A DNA stretch of 46,158 bases. It comes from an uncultured Alphaproteobacteria bacterium. Its GTDB lineage: Bacteria > Pseudomonadota > Alphaproteobacteria > Rhodobacterales > Rhodobacteraceae. The first letter of the stretch is position 1; each line of letters starts with the position of its first letter. The position numbers were made by a program, and so were the translations under genes. A model generated the notes under the pieces. It saw only the letters and a program-made list of their open reading frames with translations. It was not told where the DNA came from and did not search any database. This document shows, piece by piece, positions 39,952 to 46,158 of this stretch. The DNA is taken from assembly GCA_902531755.1 (NCBI GenBank), contig CACAFI010000009.1, forward strand, positions 1 to 46,158, given 5' to 3'.

Positions 39952-42900
39952 CTAATTAATTTCATCATCTAAAAGTTCTATGTTAAGGCCCAAGGACCGT
40001 ATCTCTTTAACTAGAACATTAAATGACTCTGGTATTCCAGCTTCAAAGTTATCTTCTCCCTTAACAATACTCTCATAGACCTTTGTTCTACCAGCCACGT
40101 CATCAGATTTTACAGTTAACATTTCTTGAAGCGAGTATGCCGCACCGTACGCTTCTAATGCCCATACTTCCATTTCACCAAACCGTTGACCTCCGAATTG
40201 TGCTTTTCCACCTAATGGTTGTTGGGTGACTAAACTATATGGGCCAGTAGATCTTGCATGTATCTTCTCGTCCACTAAATGGTGCAACTTTAGAATATAT
40301 TTAACCCCAACCGTAACAGGCCTAGCAAATTTTTCTCCCGTTCTTCCATCGAAAAGTATTGATTGAGCACTTTCGTCTAACCCTGCCCTGATAAGAGCCT
40401 CAGTAACGTCACTCTCTTTTGCCCCGTCGAAAACTGGTGTTGCAATGGGAACACCCTTCTTTACATTGGTTGCGACAGCGAGCAAATTATCAGCAGACAG
40501 TCCCTCAATTTTCCTACTAAATTCATCATTTCCATATGCATTGGACAATGCTTTCTCCAGAACTTCCTCATCATTGCTTTTTTTAAATTCGGAAATGGCA
40601 TTGTTAATTGAGTCACCAAGCGATCTTGCAGCCCAACCCATATGGGTCTCAAGGATTTGACCAACATTCATTCTGCTTGGCACCCCGAGTGGATTTAAAA
40701 CTAGATCTACTGTTGTTCCATCTTCCAAAAACGGCATATCCTCTTCGGGCACAACTTTTGAAATGACACCCTTATTACCATGTCTTCCAGCCATTTTATC
40801 ACCCGGCTGGAGCTTTCTTTTAACAGCCACAAAGACTTTTACCATCTTCATTACACCAGGAGGCAAGTCATCTCCTCTCCTAACCTTTTCAACTTTATCT
40901 TGATAAGATTCGTTAGCGATCTTTTTTTGCTTCTCGAACTGGTCCTGTAAAGCTTCCATTTTTTTAGCGTCATTTTCTGCCTCTAAAGAAAATTTCCACC
41001 AAAGTCCCTTAGACAAATTGTTGAGTGTATCCTGAGCTATCTTTGATCCTTTAACGGCACCTTTTGGTCCATCATTGATTTTCTTGCCAACCAAGAGATC
41101 ATTTAATCTCGAATATATATTTCTCTCCAGTATTTCTATACCATCATCTCTATCTCGACTTAATCTCTCTATTTCATGTCGCTCATTCTGTAAAGCTCGC
41201 TCATCTTTTTCAATTCCATGCCGATTAAAAACTCTAACCTCAACTACCGTCCCATGGTCTCCTGGACCCATCCTGAGGGACGTATCTCTCACATCAGAGG
41301 CCTTCTCACCAAAAATAGCCCGAAGGAGTTTCTCTTCAGGCGTCATTGGACTTTCTCCCTTTGGGGTAATCTTACCTACAAGTATGTCACTGGGTCCAAC
41401 CTCCGCTCCAATGTAGACGATTCCAGCTTCATCTAAATTTCTAAGAGACTCCTCACCCACATTAGGGATATCTCTAGTAATCTCTTCTGGACCTAACTTC
41501 GTATCTCTAGCAGCCACCTCAAACTCTTCAATATGTACCGACGTGAACACATCATCTTTAACAAGTCTTTCTGAAATAAGAATTGAATCTTCATAGTTGT
41601 AGCCATTCCATGGCATAAAAGCTACCAACACATTCTTTCCTAAAGCCAGCTCACCCATATCGGTAGAAGGACCATCCGCTATAACTTCTCCCTTCAATAC
41701 CTGATCACCTTTCTTTACTAATGGTCGCTGATTTATACAAGTATTTTGGTTAGATCTTTGAAACTTTCTCAATCTGTATATATCAACGCCATGATCACCA
41801 AGCTCAACTTCATCAGTTACCCTTACCACGATCCTCATCGCATCCACCTGGTCAATTATACCTGAGCGTTTTGCCACAATCGCCGCGCCTGAGTCTTTAG
41901 CAACAATTGACTCCATTCCTGTGCCAACAAATGGTGCCTCTGCAGTTAACAAGGGCACAGCTTGTCTCTGCATATTTGACCCCATGAGTGCTCTATTAGC
42001 ATCATCATTTTCCAAAAATGGGATTAATGAAGCCGCTACAGAAACCAATTGTTTTGGTGAAACATCAATATAATCGACTGATTCAGAGGGGTACAGCATA
42101 TAGTCTCCAAATCGCCGAGTTGAAACTAACTCATTCTCAAACGCGTCATCTTTGTTAAGCTTTGCATTAGCCTGGGCTATTGTATACTTCATCTCTTCTG
42201 TCGCCGACATATAAACTACATCGTCAGTGACCTTTCCCCCCTCAACACGCCTGTAGGGCGTTTCAATAAAACCATACTTATTTACTTTTGCAAACGACGC
42301 TAAAGAATTGATTAAGCCTATGTTTGGTCCCTCAGGGGTTTCAATAGGGCAAACTCTTCCATAATGAGTAGGATGAACATCTCTAACCTCAAATCCTGCT
42401 CTGTCCCGAGTTAACCCCCCAGGACCGAGTGCAGAAAGGCGCCTCTTGTGTGTTACCTCAGATAATGGATTAGTTTGATCCATAAATTGAGATAATTGGC
42501 TAGACCCAAAAAATTCTTTCACAGCTGCAGCCGCTGGTTTAGCATTAATCAGATCTTGAGGCATCACAGTGTCAATCTCTACAGAAGACATACGCTCGCG
42601 AATGGCTCTTTCCATTCTTAGCAGCCCAACCCTATACTGGTTCTCCATGAGCTCTCCCACAGATCTTACTCTTCTATTTCCTAAGTGATCTATGTCATCA
42701 ATTTCACCCTTACCGTCCTTCAATTCCACCAGGGCTCTGATTACTGCAACAATATCTTGCGACCTGAGTGTACGCATTGTATCTGGTGCGTCGAGATCAA
42801 GACGCATATTTAGTTTAACTCTTCCTACAGCCGAAAGGTCATATCTCTCTTCATCAAAAAATAAGGAGTCAAACAGATCTGCAGCAGCCTCTATTGTTGG

Positions 42901-44088
42901 AGGCTCTCCAGGTCTCATTACTTTATAAATATCTTCTAAAGCCATCTCGCGATTAAAATTCTTGTCAGAAACCATAGTATTTCTTATGTATGGACCAACA
43001 TTCACATTATCTATATCCAACGTTGGTATTTCGGTTACGCCATTATCGAAAAGCGTTTTCAGGTTTCCACCGCTTATAGATCCACTTTTTTGGTCAAAAT
43101 CACAAGTTATCTCTTCACCAGCCTCAAGCCATATCTCACCTGTTTTTTCGTTTATTATGTCCTTTGAAGCAAATCGACCAATGATGGACTCAAACGGCAC
43201 TAAAATCTCCTCGACGGATTTTGAGTCTTCAATCTCTTTGACAAATCTGGGAGTTATTTTTTTGCCTGCCTCTGCGATCACCTCACCCGTTGCAGCATTA
43301 ACCAAGTCAAACACGGGCTTGACCCCCCTAAATCTCGATGGGTAAAAAGGGGTCGACCATTTGTTGCCCTCATTTAAGCGGTACTTGACTTCGTGATAAT
43401 ATGTCTCGCAGATGCCTTCTTGACTCAAACCCAGAGCAAATAGAAGCGTTGATACAGGAATTTTTCTTCTTCGGTCTATTCTTACAAATACTAAGTCCTT
43501 GGCATCAAACTCGAAATCAAGCCAAGAACCTCGATAAGGAATAATGCGACTTGTAAAGAGTATTTTACCAGAAGAGTGTGTCTTGCCTTTGTCATTGTCA
43601 AAAAAGACCCCGGGTGATCGGTGCATCTGGGATACAACAACTCTTTCTGTCCCATTAACTAAAAATGTTCCATTGGGCGTCATCAAGGGAATGTCTCCCA
43701 TGTATACGTCCTGCTCTTTAATCCCCTTAACTGATTTTGCCTGACTCTCCTCATCTATCTCAAACACTATCAGGCGCAACTTTACCTTTAAAGGAGCTCC
43801 AAAGGTTAAATCTCTTTGATGACACTCTTCAAGATCATACTTAGGTTTTTCCAGTTCATAGGAGACAAACTCCAAGACGGCAGTTTCATTGAAGTCGGTA
43901 ACTGGAAAGATTGATTCAAAAGCCCCTCTTATACCTTCTCCTTTTTCAGGCTCGGAACTTTCTCCAGATTTAAGAAACAAATCATATGATGACTTTTGAA
44001 CTTCAATTAGGTTGGGCATTTCTGCAACCTCCCTAATTTTACCGAAGTATTTTCTTATACGGCTTTTTGTTACTACATCTTTGCTCAT
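39952..44088 (-). CDS. rpoB: RNA polymerase subunit beta
   Basis: The 1378-residue subunit has the rifampicin-pocket cluster around residues 522-550 ([20 protein letters not shown], then [11 protein letters not shown]) with wild-type residues at the usual resistance sites. [20 protein letters not shown] and the C-terminal [20 protein letters not shown] are standard. The ATG at 44088 has AGAGG 5 bases before it. That ATG overlaps the stop of a 47-codon upstream small ORF (ATGA). Confidence 0.99.
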   Translation of the reverse strand: MSKDVVTKSRIRKYFGKIREVAEMPNLIEVQKSSYDLFLKSGESSEPEKGEGIRGAFESIFPVTDFNETAVLEFVSYELEKPKYDLEECHQRDLTFGAPLKVKLRLIVFEIDEESQAKSVKGIKEQDVYMGDIPLMTPNGTFLVNGTERVVVSQMHRSPGVFFDNDKGKTHSSGKILFTSRIIPYRGSWLDFEFDAKDLVFVRIDRRRKIPVSTLLFALGLSQEGICETYYHEVKYRLNEGNKWSTPFYPSRFRGVKPVFDLVNAATGEVIAEAGKKITPRFVKEIEDSKSVEEILVPFESIIGRFASKDIINEKTGEIWLEAGEEITCDFDQKSGSISGGNLKTLFDNGVTEIPTLDIDNVNVGPYIRNTMVSDKNFNREMALEDIYKVMRPGEPPTIEAAADLFDSLFFDEERYDLSAVGRVKLNMRLDLDAPDTMRTLRSQDIVAVIRALVELKDGKGEIDDIDHLGNRRVRSVGELMENQYRVGLLRMERAIRERMSSVEIDTVMPQDLINAKPAAAAVKEFFGSSQLSQFMDQTNPLSEVTHKRRLSALGPGGLTRDRAGFEVRDVHPTHYGRVCPIETPEGPNIGLINSLASFAKVNKYGFIETPYRRVEGGKVTDDVVYMSATEEMKYTIAQANAKLNKDDAFENELVSTRRFGDYMLYPSESVDYIDVSPKQLVSVAASLIPFLENDDANRALMGSNMQRQAVPLLTAEAPFVGTGMESIVAKDSGAAIVAKRSGIIDQVDAMRIVVRVTDEVELGDHGVDIYRLRKFQRSNQNTCINQRPLVKKGDQVLKGEVIADGPSTDMGELALGKNVLVAFMPWNGYNYEDSILISERLVKDDVFTSVHIEEFEVAARDTKLGPEEITRDIPNVGEESLRNLDEAGIVYIGAEVGPSDILVGKITPKGESPMTPEEKLLRAIFGEKASDVRDTSLRMGPGDHGTVVEVRVFNRHGIEKDERALQNERHEIERLSRDRDDGIEILERNIYSRLNDLLVGKKINDGPKGAVKGSKIAQDTLNNLSKGLWWKFSLEAENDAKKMEALQDQFEKQKKIANESYQDKVEKVRRGDDLPPGVMKMVKVFVAVKRKLQPGDKMAGRHGNKGVISKVVPEEDMPFLEDGTTVDLVLNPLGVPSRMNVGQILETHMGWAARSLGDSINNAISEFKKSNDEEVLEKALSNAYGNDEFSRKIEGLSADNLLAVATNVKKGVPIATPVFDGAKESDVTEALIRAGLDESAQSILFDGRTGEKFARPVTVGVKYILKLHHLVDEKIHARSTGPYSLVTQQPLGGKAQFGGQRFGEMEVWALEAYGAAYSLQEMLTVKSDDVAGRTKVYESIVKGEDNFEAGIPESFNVLVKEIRSLGLNIELLDDEIN

Positions 44089-44228
44089 GGAAACCTCTGA
44101 TCTTTATCCTTCTGATCTGAACGGGAAACCAGATCATTAAATTTCAAAAGCTCTTCCAATTCACGTGCTCTCCCAAAGCACTCCCGAAAAGAGATTAAGT
44201 TTTTGTAGTAGGCTACTGAAGCTTGCAT
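44085..44228 (-). CDS. Candidate 47-residue small ORF between rplL and rpoB
   Basis: The gap between rplL and rpoB (154 bases) is almost filled by one open frame starting at ATG 44228, 14 bases after the rplL stop. Its TGA overlaps the rpoB ATG (ATGA), the typical sign of coupled translation. The product includes [17 protein letters not shown], which would form an amphipathic helix, then a polar tail. I recognise no family. A weak AAGG lies 13 bases before its ATG. Two small hairpins (44165-44181 and 44114-44135) lie within it. It may be a leader peptide, a real small protein, or chance. Confidence 0.4.
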   Translation of the reverse strand: MQASVAYYKNLISFRECFGRARELEELLKFNDLVSRSDQKDKDQRFP

Positions 44229-44242
44229 CTTTGATGTCAACC

Positions 44243-44641
44243 TTAAGATAGTTCGACTTCAGCACCTGCCTCCTCAAGTTTCTTTTTAATTTCTTCAGCC
44301 TCGTCCTTTGGAACGCCTTCTTTCACAGCTTTACCACCTGCCTCGACAAGGTCTTTTGCCTCCTTCAACCCTAATCCAGTTATAGTCCTAACTTCTTTAA
44401 TGACGTTGATCTTTTTGTCACCTGCTGCCTTTAAAATAACGTTGAATTCACTTTTTTCATCTCCACCAGAAGCTCCGTCAGCCCCACTGGCTCCTCCACT
44501 AGCAGCTGGCCCTGCCATCACTACAGCGCCACCAGCAGCAGGCTCAATTCCGTATTCGTCTTTCAATATATTTTTCAACTCCACTGCATCCACTAGAGAC
44601 AACTTAGAGATATCTTCTGCAAGTTTCTTTAAATCAGCCAT
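44243..44641 (-). CDS. rplL: 50S ribosomal protein L7/L12
   Basis: The 132-residue stalk protein has an N-terminal dimer domain ([17 protein letters not shown]). A long Gly/Ala-rich hinge (about 33-62: [20 protein letters not shown] and onward) leads to the factor-binding domain with [20 protein letters not shown]. The hinge is longer than in E. coli (120 residues). L12 recruits GTPase factors. It follows rplJ by 42 bases. Confidence 0.97.
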   Translation of the reverse strand: MADLKKLAEDISKLSLVDAVELKNILKDEYGIEPAAGGAVVMAGPAASGGASGADGASGGDEKSEFNVILKAAGDKKINVIKEVRTITGLGLKEAKDLVEAGGKAVKEGVPKDEAEEIKKKLEEAGAEVELS

Positions 44642-44683
44642 TATTTTTCACCCATTTTTTTTAAGTTGAAGAAGAAACTAAAT

Positions 44684-45190
44684 TTAGTCTCCCCCTATGT
44701 TTTCTAAAACGCCTGCAATCGCCGAAGCCGGACCAGATAAATTTGCTGCTAATCCACCTCCAGGAGCCACGAGGAGAGCGCTGATGCTGGACAGCACCTC
44801 TTCTCTTGAAGGTAGCTTCGAAACTTCAGTTACACCATTGGAGTCCAATATTTTGTCTCCCATAGCGCCACCGACAATTTTGAGATTCTCGTTAGTTTTT
44901 GCAAATTCAACAGATATTTTGGCTGCCGTCACCGGATCCTCTGAATACATAAGAACTATTTGGTCGACAAGCAAATGCTTCATGCCCTCAGGTGGCGATT
45001 TTTCTATAGCAATACGTGCTAATCTATTTTTCGCTACCCGAACGTTTGCACTATTTTCGCGCATCTTGTTTCTAAGGTCTGACATTTCAGCAACGGTAAT
45101 ACCAGCATACTTAGCTGCAACGATAATACCAGAATGCTCAAATACATCCTTTAACTCACTGACTACCTGTTCTTTCCTAGCTCTATCCAA
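44684..45190 (-). CDS. rplJ: 50S ribosomal protein L10 (TTG start)
   Basis: The 168-residue protein anchors the L12 dimers. It starts MDRARKEQVVSELKDVFEHS and ends SGPASAIAGVLENIGGD; the C-terminal helix is the L12 docking site. The start is TTG at 45190 with GGAG 8 bases upstream, matching the usual MDRA start. A 236-base leader with several stems precedes it. L10-L12 is known to repress its own operon through such a leader, so feedback control is likely. Confidence 0.95.
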   Translation of the reverse strand: MDRARKEQVVSELKDVFEHSGIIVAAKYAGITVAEMSDLRNKMRENSANVRVAKNRLARIAIEKSPPEGMKHLLVDQIVLMYSEDPVTAAKISVEFAKTNENLKIVGGAMGDKILDSNGVTEVSKLPSREEVLSSISALLVAPGGGLAANLSGPASAIAGVLENIGGD

Positions 45191-45426
45191 ATATTCAACT
45201 CCAACGTTTGTGCCCCCGCAATATTTAAAGCAAAAGGCTAAAAAAGGATCACTCCTTTAACAAAACAGGTAGGTGAGCTTAACTATAATATATATAGCGT
45301 CAAAACATTTCTACCTGTCTCAGGCAGGATTTACACACTATTGCAACCCACCATCTGCGACTAAGCGTTAGCTTTTGATTGGCTAACACTTTTAAAACGC
45401 ATGATTTTTGATACCCATGCGCTTTA
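45191..45426 (-). promoter_or_regulatory. Structured leader between rplA and rplJ (candidate L10 autoregulatory leader)
   Basis: Reading the minus strand after rplA there are four notable stems. The first is CGCATG/CATGCG (45398-45421), followed by TTTT. The second is GTTAGC/GCTAAC (45367-45387). The third is a perfect 8-bp long-range pair ACAGGTAG/CTACCTGT (45311-45318 with 45265-45272). The fourth is AAAGGA/TCCTTT (45243-45258), followed by a six-T run that looks like a small terminator. Position and size match the L10 leaders of other proteobacteria; the L10-binding kink-turn itself was not identified. Confidence 0.5.
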
Positions 45427-46122
45427 TCAGTTTGCAAACTGGCTACTGTCTAAAGTTACGCTTGGCCCCATTGTCGAGCTCAAAGAAATTCTTTTCAAGT
45501 ATGAACCTTTCGCTCCAGCCGGTTTTGCCTTGTTAACTGATTCGATAAATGCTGTAATATTTTCCGAAATTTTTTGTTTGTCAAATGATACTTTGCCTAA
45601 CCCAGCCTGGACGACCCCAGATTTTTCCACTTTAAACTGCACTTCTCCAGATTTAGCCAGCTTTACAGCCTTTTCGACATCTACAGTAACAGTGCCTACC
45701 TTAGGGTTTGGCATCAAATTCCTTGGACCAAGCACTTTGCCCAACCTTCCAACAATCGCCATCATATCAGGCGTCGCAATACAACGATCAAAATCAATTG
45801 TCCCGCCCTGAATAGTTTCCATCAAATCTTCTGCTCCAACTATGTCAGCTCCTGCCTTCTTAGCCTCCTCAGCTTTTTCACCCTTAGCAAACACAGCTAC
45901 CTTTACATCTTTCCCGTTACCATGAGGAAGAGCGCATACTCCCCTAACCATCTGATCTGCATGTTTTGGGTCTACACCCAGATTAATCGCTATGTCTACC
46001 GTTTCATCAAACTTAGCTGAGGCGTTATTTTTAACCAAGTTCACAGCTTCATCAAGGCTTACATCATATTTATCTTGAAATGCTTTCTTAGCATCTAAAA
46101 ATTTCTTTCCCGTTTTTACCAT
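45427..46122 (-). CDS. rplA: 50S ribosomal protein L1
   Basis: The 231-residue protein starts [20 protein letters not shown] and has [20 protein letters not shown] and [20 protein letters not shown], both diagnostic. L1 forms the mobile stalk at the E site and in E. coli represses the L11-L1 operon. It follows rplK by 16 bases. Confidence 0.98.
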   Translation of the reverse strand: MVKTGKKFLDAKKAFQDKYDVSLDEAVNLVKNNASAKFDETVDIAINLGVDPKHADQMVRGVCALPHGNGKDVKVAVFAKGEKAEEAKKAGADIVGAEDLMETIQGGTIDFDRCIATPDMMAIVGRLGKVLGPRNLMPNPKVGTVTVDVEKAVKLAKSGEVQFKVEKSGVVQAGLGKVSFDKQKISENITAFIESVNKAKPAGAKGSYLKRISLSSTMGPSVTLDSSQFAN

Positions 46123-46138
46123 TGCTAACTATTCCCTC

Positions 46139-46158
46139 TTAATCCTTAACTTCAATAC
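46139..46158 (-). CDS. rplK: 50S ribosomal protein L11, last codons only (partial)
   Basis: The minus strand from the window edge reads ...IEVKD and then TAA (46141-46139), 16 bases before rplA. L11 proteins usually end in a similar short 'GIEV' tail, and rplK precedes rplA in nearly all bacteria. Only five residues are visible, so the call rests mainly on position. Confidence 0.6.

Noticed and set aside
42962..43345. 127-codon + strand frame opposite rpoB
   Set aside because: Antisense shadow within a conserved essential gene, with low-complexity Ser/Pro composition.
44212..44240. TTGACA just after rplL as an rpoB promoter
   Set aside because: No -10-like hexamer follows at 16-18 bases, and the site lies at the start of the candidate small ORF.
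44697..45260. 187-codon open frame on the + strand opposite rplJ
   Set aside because: It is antisense to rplJ, whose homology is certain, and the translation shows no domain pattern. Long shadows are common opposite biased coding sequence.
45401..45811. 136-codon + strand frame opposite rplA
   Set aside because: Antisense shadow of rplA with no ribosome site and no recognisable motif.

Overview
The window comes from the chromosome of an AT-rich alphaproteobacterium, most likely a free-living aquatic or marine one (inference). Three things point to the class: the rpmH-rnpA-yidD-yidC-engB-argB order, a complete AapJQMP amino-acid ABC transporter, and an ATP12-type F1-ATPase assembly chaperone beside rluC at the end of the ribosomal cluster. 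Coding density is high, no gap between genes exceeds 300 bases, and I see no prophage, insertion sequence or CRISPR array.

Region 1 (1-4685, + strand) is the accessory part. Seven genes sit within 4 bases of each other or overlap: the 3' end of a SnoaL/NTF2-like protein, a CitE-type (HpcH/HpaI) CoA-ester lyase, a beta-lactamase-fold serine hydrolase, a DUF218/YdcF-type membrane protein, a short BLUF blue-light sensor, an 88-residue two-helix membrane protein of no recognised family, and an AEC-family carboxylate/auxin-type transporter. A coding-like remnant with an internal stop follows (4696-4854).

Region 2 (4877-6817, - strand) holds a Uup-type ABC-F ATPase just downstream of tRNA-Arg(ACG). 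Region 3 (6954-11131, + strand) is rpmH-rnpA-yidD-yidC-engB-argB: ribosome, RNase P, the membrane insertase pair, a ribosome-assembly GTPase and arginine biosynthesis. engB appears to start at an ATT codon behind a near-perfect Shine-Dalgarno sequence.

Region 4 (11177-15646, - strand) is aapJ-aapQ-aapM-aapP, with a strong hairpin terminator between aapJ and aapQ and several palindromes upstream of aapJ. Region 5 (15887-46158, - strand) is one long information-processing array. In transcription order it reads rplK(end)-rplA-rplJ-rplL-rpoB-rpoC-rpsL-rpsG-fusA-tuf-rpsJ-rplC-rplD-rplW-rplB-rpsS-rplV-rpsC-rplP-rpmC-rpsQ-rplN-rplX-rplE-rpsN-rpsH-rplF-rplR-rpsE-rpmD-rplO-secY-adk-rpsM-rpsK-rpoA-rplQ-rluC-ATP12. 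Candidate promoters lie before rpsL and rpsM, and a structured leader precedes rplJ. A 47-codon small ORF between rplL and rpoB ends in an ATGA overlap with the rpoB start.

The points most worth following up are the BLUF operon, the ATT start of engB, the small ORF coupled to rpoB, and the palindromic control region of aapJ. I found no clear evidence of a wholly new defence or mobile system.
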